A DNA stretch of 64,000 bases, taken from positions 43,732,856 through 43,796,855 of the forward strand of contig NC_060063.1 of the NCBI RefSeq assembly GCF_020283565.1, given 5' to 3'. Under the pieces are notes generated by a model, which did no database searches, was not told where the DNA came from, and worked only from the letters and a program-made list of their open reading frames with translations. Positions within the stretch are counted from its first letter, which is position 1. The number at the start of each line of letters is the position of its first letter. Positions 33,020-43,098 of the stretch are shown one piece after another. The DNA comes from Trifolium pratense. Taxonomy: Eukaryota > Streptophyta > Magnoliopsida > Fabales > Fabaceae. The position numbers and the translations under genes were made by a program.

Positions 33020-33860
33020 CTAACGGGCCATACTAGGCTTTCGAAAAGGCTAGACTCAAATCTAAAATTAAACTTATGATAGACTATATAAGTCAAACCT
33101 AGGCCTTAATATTCATACCTGGTCAGGCTTGGGCCTTGGATAGCATAACTCGACCCAACCAATTCCCACCCCTAATCACCATAAGGATGTGTGGTGTGTT
33201 AAAATGATGGTCATGACAAGAAAAATTGCCGTCATTATCATACCAATAATTCAGCACAATAAAAATGTCATTTACATTTGTACCCTTTATGTATATGCAT
33301 TTTACTGGTACAATGTATTCTTTGCATTTAAATTTTTAATCAACGGAAGTCAAATATACGCAAATTTATTTTTATTCAAAGCGAATTATTTTTGACTTAT
33401 AATCAATGCGGAGTTAAATTTATATAACTTTATTATAAAATATTAGGTTTTAGATTATTAAATTTAAAAACCAAGTTGAAAATTTTGAAATTAACACCCA
33501 GAACATATTACTTTACCATGAATGCAGATATTAAAATTTTAATTTGAAAAACGAGAGAATATTTGTTTTGTTAGATATACCAGTGGTGAGAGCTATGACA
33601 GACTACACGTCAGAACTAGGCCGTAAATATTCCGACCAGGTCAGGCTTGGGCCTTGCAAAAAGCCTAGCTCGACCTGACCTGACCTATTCCCACCCTTAA
33701 TCACCATAAGGATGTGTGGTGTGTTAAAATGATGATCATGACAAGAAAAATTGCCCTCATTATCATACCGATAATCCAGCACAATAGAAATGTCATTTAC
33801 ATTTGTACCCCTTATGTATTTGCATTTAAATTTTTAATCAACGGAAGTCAAATTTACCTA
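33020..33860. repeat. Spacer repeats, two further copies
   Basis: Same family as at 16680-17470, in the same order, with a minus-strand scrap of Alfin exon 1 at about 33545-33594 between the copies. Confidence 0.8.
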
Positions 33861-33959
33861 AATTTATTTTTAAACAAAGCGAATTATTTTTGACTTATAA
33901 TCAACGTGGAGTTAAATTTATATAACTTTATTATAAAATATTATGGTTTTAAATCAATA

Positions 33960-34195
33960 TATTAATTAATATGTATAATAACTTAGTATAAAGCGAAACC
34001 CCAATTCTGAAAACAATGCAAATGAACAAAAATTTCTTCTGATTTTGCTTTTTCAATTCGTTTGAGAAGAATACTAGGACAAGCTATAACGGACTCACAC
34101 ACACAGTATAATACTTACACTGTCGAACAGATCTTACAAGATTTTAAGGGTCGCTGAGCTGGTCTCATCAAAGCTCTCACCACTAGTATATCTAA
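33960..34195 (+). pseudogene. Alfin-like leader and exon 1, dead copy
   Basis: Exon 1 is 34089-34185. The start codon is ACG and GGTCGCTGA puts a stop in frame. The GTATAT donor remains. About 20 bases past the donor the sequence switches to TNL-derived DNA. Confidence 0.85.
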
Positions 34196-34206
34196 CAGAC
34201 CAAATA

Positions 34207-35269
34207 AAATTGTTGGTGAAAGATCATGGTTATTCAGTAGATGGAGTTAGAAAGCCTTAAAAATAAAGCTCCCATGATAATTTTAGGATGGTTTTGTTCA
34301 TAGGCATTCAAATTGAAAAGCACAAAAGAGTCATAAAAATCTAATGTCTTCAACCTAAGGTTTTAAATTGCGGTCGCGGGTGCAGTTGTTGTGAATGCGG
34401 TCATTGCAACGCGCAATGCGGCTGTTGCGGCGTGAAATCATTTTGAAATTTTACAAAATATATAAAATGACACTACCATGTCACTACAAAATATATCCAC
34501 TATTGTAGAGTCTTAGTTTATTCCATAAACACTAATGTTAAATGTAAGATTTTTCATTAGATTTGACACAAATTAAGATTTGAAGTTCATAAATTTTTTT
34601 TTTGGTGAGAAAATTTGAACGAACATCGCCGAAATCGTCTGATGCGGCTTCTGATGCGGTTACGATGCGGCTGTACTCGTGAATTAAAATCACACTGCAA
34701 ATCTTAATTGCAGACACTACCACATCCGCAATATTGTGGTTGAAACGGACAATAATTTAAAACCATCATCATTATCATCAACCTTATTGAGGAATACTTG
34801 CCTTGAAGTTATGATGATTCTACTACCTTTTCCAAACCAATCAAGTGTTTCAATTAAAATTTCTAGTTGCTCTTCATCCCTAACATCGTCAAGAACAACA
34901 AGAACCTTCATATGTCGAAGTCTCCTCTCAACAAAATAGGGCAATCCATGCGGTCTTTCAATATTCAAATCATCTTTTCTTAATAGAGCAGAATAAAGCT
35001 CTTTCTTTAAATGCATCCTTCCATTTCTCTCCCATTCTTCTCTAACATTAGCCTTAAAGTAACAACTGTCATATTCAGAACATAGCCTTCTATATACTTC
35101 CTCTGCAATAATTCTTTTCCCCATAACAGCCATACCCCAAATGCCAATGGCACGAACATCTTTTGAATCTGCTAGTAACAATGATTCCACATGTGAAATT
35201 TGATTGCCATGTCTGATAAGTAATCTTTCTGAGTGAGATTTGTGCTTATGAACAGGCACAAATTCATTC
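34207..35269 (-). pseudogene. Rearranged NB-ARC fragments
   Basis: 34765-35269 is an NB-ARC exon on the minus strand (acceptor CTACAG at 35270). It reads DVRAIGIWGM, then a damaged P-loop (AVMGKRI instead of AGMGKTT), then MKVLVVLDDV and GSRIIITSRQ. 34284-34356 is the next piece of the same exon, separated by a hAT-related insertion. 34207-34284 is a short plus-strand scrap matching TNL3 exon 2 near 51734-51810, facing the other way. Not functional. Confidence 0.85.
34357..34764. mobile_element. hAT-related MITE interrupting the NB-ARC fragment
   Basis: Starts AAGGTTTTAAATTGCGG and ends with inverted AATAATTTAAAACC. The interior is rich in TGCGGTC/GCGGCTG motifs, like the element at 22692-23168. 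No clean target duplication seen. Confidence 0.65.
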
Positions 35270-35349
35270 CTGTAGAAGAAGAAAAATAAGGTCATTGATA
35301 GATTAATTAATCCTTTCAAAATTCAAATATCTGTCATTAATTCAAATAC

Positions 35350-35780
35350 CTAGAGATACCACCACAGTGCCTCCCAAATCTTATTTCTTGCACCGTCGTC
35401 AAATTGAAGTTTTTGTCATGTTCAGCAAATGAATCTTCATAATTAGTTCTTGATAGATCCCTCCCATCACCGAAGAAAGTGTAGGCAGCAGGCTCTAAAA
35501 TCTCAGCAAATGAATCTTCATAATTAGTTCTTGATAGATCCCTCCTATCACCGAAGAAAGTGTAGGCAGCAGGCTCTAAAATCTCTCTATCTTTCTTTCT
35601 ACACTCAACAATTTCATCAACACCATTGAGATAAATATTACAACTCAATCTAATAGCATCATGGGCATTTTGCAACGGCTCTCTTGTTAGCTTCTCACAT
35701 TCGCTTTTCCATGTCTTTCTATCTTTTCCACCAATAAAATAACCCAGTTCTTTCAGAACTAAAGGATTACCTTTAAAAAA
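35350..35780 (-). pseudogene. In-frame NB-ARC/TIR chimera with an 81-bp tandem duplication
   Basis: Minus strand, 35780-35600: GNPLVLKELGYF, GGKDRKTW, QNAHDAIRLS, the middle of an NB-ARC. Without a frame change it passes into DEIVECRKKDREIL and, after the duplication, HDKNFNLTTVQE, the end of a TIR exon, closing at a GTATTT donor (35349-35348). The duplication (35430-35510 and 35511-35591) encodes ILEPAAYTFFGD then RDLSRTNYEDSFAE twice. An unequal exchange between two TNL genes is the simplest reading. Confidence 0.85.
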
Positions 35781-36066
35781 AACAAATAGCAGTAATTAGT
35801 AAGAACTCAATCTAATTCTAATGGGAATTCTTAATAGCTTCTCCTTATTTTTTTGGGTTACAAACCGAATTTTAAAATGAAAAAAGAAGTTCATTATTCT
35901 TAATAGCTTCTCCTTATTCTTAATAGCTTCTCCTTATTCTTAATAGCTTCGTCCTAAAGGAAGTTCATTAACCGAACCAAAATCAACTTAAATCTATATT
36001 ATCTATGATATCTGCTTTTTTTAAAATGAAAAAAGAAAGAAAAGAAAAGCGGTTCATAGAATGGAA
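35776..36066. mobile_element. 290-bp insertion splitting an NB-ARC exon
   Basis: Before it the NB-ARC reads up to NYAQG and after it GNPLVLKEL, which are adjacent in TNL3 (YAKGNPL). Flanks are AAGGTATTCC and AAGGTAATCC on the minus strand, a possible 9-10 bp target duplication. It contains three tandem copies of ATTCTTAATAGCTTCTCCTT (about 35890-35950) and a repeated TTTAAAATGAAAAAAGAA. Confidence 0.65.
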
Positions 36067-37559
36067 TACCTTGGGCATAATTGACCATTTTCTCTAATAA
36101 CTTATCATTTTCATACTCCATTTTAGGATGGTTTTGTCCAAAGGCTGTCGATATGAAAAGTTGAAAAGAGTCATCAAAATCCAATGGCTTAAGCTCGTAT
36201 ACATCATTATCATCAACCCTTTTGGAAAGTACTTGTTTATCGCTTGTAGTTATGATGATTCTACTACCTTTTCCAAACCATTCAAGTGTTCCTATTAAAA
36301 TTTCTAGTTGCTCTTTATCACTAACATCGTCAAGAACAACGAGAACCTTCATACCTCGAAGTCTCCTCTCAACAACATAGGGCAATCCATGTGGTCTTTC
36401 AATATTCAAATCTTCTTTTCTTAATAGAGCAGAATAAAGCTTTTTCTTTAAATACATCCTTCCATGTCTCCTCCATTCTTCTCTGATATCAGCCATAAAG
36501 TAACAACTTTTATATTCAGAACATAGCCTGTCAAATACTTCCTCTGCAATAGTTGTTTTCCCAATACCAGCCATACCCCAAATGCCAATGGCACGAACAT
36601 CTTTTGAATCTTCCAGTAACAATGATTTCACATGTGAAATTTGATTGTCAAGTCCTATAAGTGCTCTTTTTGAATGTGGTTTGTACTTATGAATATCATC
36701 CAACCTACTCACCACATATTGAACTATTTCTTTAACAAGCACAGAATCATTCCTATAGGAGAAGAATAAAAAGGTCATTCATAAATTAATTAATCCTTTC
36801 AAAATTCAAATAACTTTCATTAATTTTATATCATCTAGAAGACTAGATGCAACGGTGCAATCAGGTTAGAGCACCTTGGATTTTAGCAACAAAATAATCG
36901 TTCCATATTAGAATTTGGTCTAACTCAACCCTATAAGTCATCTCACGCCTTATGTGGGACTTCTTAACACAACGTGCATGAATGTGAGCGAATGCTCACA
37001 ATTTGTCTGTTTGGTGAGTGAATGCTTGCAATCTGTTTGTGAAACACCACATGTAGGTGTTTTGGTTGGTTGTCTGGTGAGTCAAGCTAGTATGCACAAT
37101 TTGTTTGTGAAACATCATGTTTAAGTGTTTTTTTTGTTAGTTTGGTGAGTCAAGGTAAAACTCACAATTTGTTTGGTTTGGTTGCTTTGGATTGGGTGTT
37201 GGTTTGCTTTGGTTATTCGCTTCGGCTACAACTTCATCGTTGGATGCTCCTCTTCGTTGACAATGCTATAGTTGGTTTAGTTTATTTTTTGGGTTAATAT
37301 ATTTTGTAACAAGCTTAAAGCTGAGTAAGCTTTAGCTTGAGAGATAGTATTTCGAGTTTATATTATTAAACATGTTTTTCATTTTTTTAAAAACTCTCAA
37401 TGATTATCTATTAATGTATTGTGAATTTGAGAAGAGCCGTTAAATAATAATATTAGTGGGCTTAAGATATAGAGCTTATGTTTCTAAGTTAGTAGTTTAA
37501 TCATATTAGGTTTGTTATATATTATCTCTATGTAACCCTTATTTTCTAATGTAATATTA

Positions 37560-39640
37560 TACAATTCATATTTGAACCCTAACCTCCTTTCCTTTCCCCT
37601 ACTTTTGTATCTCAATTGTTAACACTTATATCGTGCCTAGAAGAATAGTAAAGGGAAAAATGACGTCTCTTGATTTGACACTTTGGCCTATTTAGGGGCA
37701 AGAAATGGTCTTAACTTCTCCTCTCAATCACCAACCGTAAAAGATGTATGGGAAGCTATCAAAAGTGGATATTTCTCTCCAACTCATCATCTCATATGTT
37801 GTCTGTGTTTTCATTATTCCAACTGCTTATTTATGTTCTCTCTCTCTCTCTCCTTAAAATCGTTTCTTTTACTATCGATCATTGCATGAAGAGCAACAGA
37901 AATGAATGAACAATAATGGTAACAAAGAATCCAATTTTATCAAAAGTGTCTCTTGGAGATGGATATGGCTTTGAATTAAATAAGGTGGCAGACCGGCACT
38001 AAAGGATCCTATTCTATGAACGGTCAAATTATCCATTTGAGTGTATTAAATGTCCTAGTTTGGGGATTTTGTTTTTGTATTTGTAGTTTTGTTGGGTGGT
38101 TAGAATACCTCTTGCACTTTTTTCCGTGTAATTGAATAATTTACTGGGTGGCCAAATTATCCACGATAATTTTAATATATAACAGTTGTATAGTTAAAAA
38201 CTAAAAAATAATGCAGGAAACAGGGACAAGATGACTTACACAAACATCGATGAAGGATACCGTAGATACTAGCACATTCATATTGGAACCCTAACCTAGT
38301 AACCTCCTTCCATTTCCCCTAGTATCTCAATTATTAACACTTATATGGTGACATTTAACAATTTGTGCATAGATGCACAAGTTTATAAGTTAATTTTTGA
38401 CCATTAGATCAAATAAGGAACACAGTTTTATTGTAGTCTATCAACACTAGATTTTTTTCTCACACCCAACTATCAAATCTAACCCATCAACGTTGTTGCT
38501 GCGTTTCTTGTCATTTTCAAAACTGCAATTTATGTTTCTAATTTTGCAAAAAAAAAAAAAAATCCAACTTAATTGCAACTCTGATTTTGTGTTTATAACT
38601 CTGTTCTTGGTTAGTATTACATTGAAGATTATTGCTAATAAAAGATATGGGAAATAAAAAAAATTCAGATCCAAAAAAATTGGGAAAAAATAGCATATTC
38701 ATAATAGTGAATTTGAGAGAAAGAAGACCAAGACGTATAGTCGAAATCTAAATAAGAACGATTTGTGAGTGTCAGAATAAGGTTAGGGATTTCGTGAGTC
38801 TATCATAAAAAGGTTTGGGAGTTAAAAATCACACAAATTTTAGATTTTGAGAAATTGAATAAGGTCAGAGATTTGGAGGGTTTGTTGTTGTTGTTGTTGT
38901 TGTTGTTGTGATGATGAGGGTTGAAATTGGTGAGATTTGAAATTGTTGTGTTGTTATTTTGAGGGTTAAAAGTTGGTGATGAATATGAATTGTTTCCCTG
39001 CATTTTTTGGGTTTCATTTCTGTTGCTGCTTGCCTGCTTCAGTTGCTGTGTTCTTGTGTCAATGAAGAAGACAACATAAAAAATAATCTAGTACTGAAAG
39101 ATCACATTAATGTTTAGTAGGACGGTAAAATCCAACCACTCATCTTGTTTTTTGAAACTTGTGCATGGTGCACAAATTTTACACTTTGTGCACCCTAAAT
39201 GCCACCCACTTATATCGTGCCTAGAAGAATAGGAAAGGAAAAAGGGCCTCTCTTGATTTGACGCTTTAGTCTATATGGGGGCAAGAAATTGTCTTAACTT
39301 CTCCTCCCTATCACCAACTGTAAAAAAGGTACGGGAAGCTATCGAAAGTGGATCTGGATTCTCTCCAACTCATCCTCTCATGTTGTCTATGTTGTCATCA
39401 TCTCAACCATTTATTTATGCTCCCTCCCTCTCCCTCTCCCTCGTTAAAACTATTTCTTTTACTATCAGTCATTGCATGAAAAACAACATATCCTTAATTA
39501 TTGTGATTAAGTAGGGACCGAAAATATCCTTAAAACTATTTTTGTATCCTTAAAAATAATGCAGTAAAACAGGGACAAGATGACTTACGCAAACATCGAT
39601 GAAGGATACCCGGATATGCTAGCACATTCGTTTAAAACAG
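37560..39640. repeat. Tandem duplication within the TIR-NB intron
   Basis: 37632-38346 and 39216-39640 share blocks in the same order: CGTGCCTAGAAGAATAG, TTGACGCTTTAG-like text, the AGCTATC..AAGTGGAT block and AACAGGGACAAGATGACTTA. The last includes the 3' end of the TIR exon and its donor (copied at about 38232-38270). The Mutator element sits at the junction. Confidence 0.75.
38347..39206. mobile_element. 860-bp Mutator-type non-autonomous element
   Basis: Starts GGTGACATTTA and ends TAAATGCCACC (inverted). The 9-mer CACTTATAT is duplicated exactly at 38338-38346 and 39207-39215. The paralogous unit at 37623-37631 shows the uninserted site. Contains a (GTT)n tract at about 38883-38908. Confidence 0.88.
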
Positions 39641-40636
39641 ATTTCCATTCTTGCACAGTCGTCAAATTGAACCTTTTGTCATGTTTAGCAAATGCATTTG
39701 CATAAGTTCCATTTTGATGCCTCACAATTGTGGGGTCCACTCTGTAGAAAACAGGCACTAAAATCTGTCCAATTTTCTCTCTACACTCAACAATTTTAAC
39801 AAGTTCATCTAAGCACCAACGTGAAGAAGCATAGTTTTTAGAGAATATAACCAAAGAAATCAATGATGTTTCAATTGCTTGAAAAAGTGATTGTGCTATT
39901 TCATCTCCTTTGTTAATCTGATTATCCACAAAGGCAATAATTTTTTTTTCATTAAGAGCATCAACTAAGTGGCTAAGAAAACCTTGGCGGATGTCTGAAC
40001 CTCGAAAGCTGATAAAAACATCATGGTTGATATGAGATTGAGGTGTGTTAGAATCATTAATGTCTGTTTTTGTTGCTTCAGACTCAATCGATGTGGAAAC
40101 AAGCACAAGATAAACAAAACAACATAAGCTCCTTATGGTAGGTAGCATGGTGGTTCATTGTTAGGAAAACATATGGAAATAGAAAAGGAAGGAAATATAT
40201 GAACACTAGATTTCCTCACTTTAGAGTGAGATATTCTGTATTTCCTCTGTTTTATTTTTTTCTTCATGTCAACACGACACAATTTCCACACTAGACGGCT
40301 AGGAAAGTGCCAAGAAGGAATCACGTACCGACCATGAAATTTTCCTTTATATCCAGGGGAGACTACATGCTCTCCGGTCAATGGAGGGTCCGGTATAATT
40401 TCAATTTTTAAAAAATAATTGATAAAAATAATTAATTATTAAAACATGATTTCAATGGTGTGGATTATCACATATTAAGTTTGGTTTAGTAGTGATAGGT
40501 TTGAATAGTATGCTAGAGAACTTAGATTCGTGTATCAGTTTCATCGTAAACAAACCAAAAAAATGTAAATGAATATTCGTAGCTGGATAGTATGATATAT
40601 GTGTCCCTAGCGTTAGATAAATATATCCTATATGTT

Positions 40637-40683
40637 TATATCTATGCTGATTTTAGTAAAAAAAAAAATATATCTATGCTGAT
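40637..40683 (+). repeat. Micro-insertion with 15-bp target-site duplication
   Basis: TATATCTATGCTGAT at 40637-40651 and 40669-40683 flanks TTTAGT plus an A run. Confidence 0.7.
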
Positions 40684-40873
40684 ATTTACTTAGCGGATAA
40701 TTAATAGATTTTAAATTACACGGAAATATTTACAAATATTGACGGAGGATTAAAAAAAATTGTGATTTTTGTAAAGAATTCTTTTTAATTTCCTGAAAAA
40801 AAAAATTTAGCTTCCTTTTAAGAAATAATAATAAAAAATTAGCACATAGCAATATTCATATATTTAACTTTCA

Positions 40874-40923
40874 ATATACTTCTAATCTTACATAAAAAAA
40901 ATATATATATATACTTCTAATCT
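40874..40923 (+). repeat. Micro-insertion with 15-bp target-site duplication
   Basis: ATATACTTCTAATCT at 40874-40888 and 40909-40923 flanks TACATAAAAAAAATATATAT. The right copy overlaps the proposed Helitron 5' end. Confidence 0.55.
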
Positions 40924-41195
40924 ACCTATATATAAAGAGGATTAATTCAATAAAATATATAAAGAGGATACAAAAAATTTTAGTGTGTACTTTTCATAAT
41001 ACCAACAATACCCTTAATTTTTTTTTAGCAGCAAAAATCTTTTGTTAACCAACTCACCATATGGTTTTTTATTTAAGCAGCAAAAATCTTTTATTAACAA
41101 ACTCACCATAACATAAGACATGCATTTTTTTTTTTGACATAAAATTTTCATAATAGACACTGACAGGGCGCGTTCCGCGCCTGTCTGACCGCTAG
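40921..41195 (+). mobile_element. 275-bp Helitron-like element
   Basis: Begins TCTACCTATATATAAAGAGG after an A. Ends with a GC-rich hairpin (GACAGGGCGCG / CGCGCCTGTC, about 41162-41185), a short gap, and CTAG at 41192-41195 followed by T. A 5' TC, a 3' hairpin, CTRR, and insertion between A and T match the family rules. It has no coding capacity. Confidence 0.65.
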
Positions 41196-41599
41196 TATAA
41201 TATAATAATAATATAATAAAATTGATTACTATCAAATTTACTAATTTGTCTTTATTAATTTGAATAGTATTCCAAATTTTATATCTATCATTGTAATTTT
41301 ACTATATTAAAAATATATGCATAAAAAAGCAACAATAAAAATATGAACAAAACAAAAACAATAAAAGATTATTAATTATAGAAAGTTTAATTAAGTTTAT
41401 TAATTATAGAAAGTTTAATTAAAAAAATAGAAAATATTAATTATAATTTATTTTAAAAATATAAACGGGACAATAGCTTTAATAAAACAAATTTATTAAT
41501 TTAATATGTTTTACAAAAAAAGCACAATAATATCTTTTATATTTTAAAAATATTTTATAACAAATTTTTAAATATTTTATTTTAAATAAATTTTTACAT

Positions 41600-41668
41600 T
41601 ATCATAATGACAAACTTAATCGAGTAGAAGTCGATGGACCCATGCATTCGCACGGGTTTCTAAACTAG
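41600..41668 (+). mobile_element. Second Helitron-like 3' end
   Basis: Hairpin CCCATGC-ATTC-GCACGGG (41639-41656), then TTTCTAAA and CTAG (41665-41668) followed by T. No 5' end was assigned. The stretch 41196-41600 is AT-rich with a 30-bp duplication at about 41385-41420. Confidence 0.5.
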
Positions 41669-41699
41669 TTTAAAAAGAAAAGTTAACCCATCTTTCTAT

Positions 41700-42105
41700 T
41701 TACTAAAATTTAATAATATTCGTACTCTTCATTTCTAATCAAAACAAAATTCAGGTCAAAGTTATAATGAATTTAAAAGACTCTTTAATGTTTAAGAAAA
41801 ATGCTAACTAGTGTGCGGTACTAACTAAAGAGACTAATATGATAAAATAATTTTAGAACTTGTGTAATTTATTATTTTTAAAATATATAAAAGTTTGTTT
41901 TCAATACAAAATTTACATTTTTTTGTTTTACTGAATGAACATTCTCTAAAGGCAATGAAGCTAAATGTGTTGAAATGTGTAATCCATAACTGATCTTACA
42001 TGTTTGTTGGTTAGTTTTGATCAATTGAAAGTTGGTTAAAATTGTTTTAGGTAGTTAGTTAGTTAGAAAAACTACCAAGTTAGGGTTATTCTCTAAAATT
42101 CGGTT
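41700..42105. other. No gene seen; LTR-like scrap
   Basis: 41990-42100 (GTTAGTTAGTTAG, CTACCAAGTTAGGG) resembles the U3-like start of the Copia LTRs at 11937 and 50220, but borders are unclear. Confidence 0.4.
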
Positions 42106-42109
42106 GTGA

Positions 42110-43097
42110 AGGAGCAGTGTCACAATTGAACTACACAAGCTTCTATTTATAGAGTTTCTTGTGTGGTCAATTGGGTCACACGGTTTTGGTCTTCATAAGC
42201 CCAATAACCGCCTTTTACTAATCGCACCCTTTCTAATAAGTCTTACTTATTTCTCCCGTCTTAACTGTCCTTATGTGTGTGACCCTGTAGGTTCTTATGA
42301 CGTTGGCAATAATATTAATCTTAATATTATAAACAGTGAGCGGTATCTAGCAACACATCACTGCTACCCAAGTCACAAGAATGTCACGTGATCTGACAAA
42401 CCTTTTTCCGTGATAAATATCTTGTGTATAATTACCCTTTTGCCCCTATGTCTATATTGAACACAAGGCATACACTGTGTCACCCTTGTTCGATTCAATA
42501 TTGGGCCCTTAGACATTTATCATGTTATGCAGGACGGGCAAATTCCATCTAGGTCACTCATGTCCCTAAGCATGCTTTGTGAAGTACCCATTAACTGTCT
42601 TTATGGTTATCCTGTTACGGACAACGTTTGATCAGCAACAAAGTACCTGACTCTACATTTAGGGTCCATAGTGGTTTCAGGTCGGAGGGTGGTATACACC
42701 ACTATCACCATGAGAGCAACTTATGACATCTTGCATAACATTATATGTAGTACTCTCATAGCGGGTCAATCCAGTATAAATATTACTCCTAATATTTATA
42801 CCTATGTCAAGACTTGATAACTCCTTATCCTATGATCCATGAGATGTGATCATCAGTCTATCTTCATAATAGTCTCTATGTTTTATTATTATCCCAATTC
42901 ATAATAAAACTCGACTACGGATACTTTAAGAATAGTTAAATGGATTCAACTATTCTAGGGACTTTATCATTTTTGGACATACAAACATAATAAAGAAATG
43001 CCTTTTAATATATATTAAATATATATATATAAATCAAAGTCATCATACAAAAGACGATTCTATCAAAATAGATTGGCTTTTAGGGCTTACTCCAACA
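42110..43097 (-). mobile_element. LTR (solo or terminal) of a Copia-type element, 988 bp
   Basis: On the minus strand it starts TGTTGGAGTAAGCCC at 43097 and ends CTGCTCCTTCA at 42110. Flanks are GGTTG (42105-42109) and GGTTC (43098-43102), a 4 of 5 match for a target duplication. It interrupts the open frame that continues at 43099. No internal retrotransposon domain was found next to it. Confidence 0.65.
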
Positions 43098-43098
43098 G

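Larger units (their letters stand above)
36066..40148 (-). pseudogene. TIR-NB gene without LRR, interrupted
   Basis: TIR exon 40148-39589 (187 codons): hydrophobic N-terminus (LCCFVYLVLVST), HDVFISFRGSD, and WCLDELVKIVEC with the catalytic-position Glu. It is in phase with the NB-ARC exon from 36752, which carries GMAGIGKTT, MKVLVVLDDV and GSRIIITTSDKQVL and is open to YAQGIP, where the 290-bp insertion ends it. No MHD, LRR or C-JID follows. It could still give a truncated TIR-NB product of about 415 aa. Such truncated TIR-NB proteins exist in plants, but the breakpoints favour decay. Intron 1 holds a tandem duplication and a Mutator element. Confidence 0.82.

Noticed and set aside
38803..39003. 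Asn-rich ORF on the minus strand
   Set aside because: The Asn run is the (GTT)n tract of the Mutator-type element read in reverse.
37683..39514. Two similar short ORFs with NGLNFSSQSPTVKDVWEA / NCLNFSSLSPTVKKVREA
   Set aside because: They lie in the tandemly duplicated intron of the TIR-NB gene. The similarity is explained by DNA duplication, and neither has splice or conservation support.
36066..40148. Calling the TIR-NB gene an intact truncated resistance gene
   Set aside because: The NB-ARC ends at a visible insertion and the rest of the domain lies beyond it, so loss by insertion is the simpler reading.
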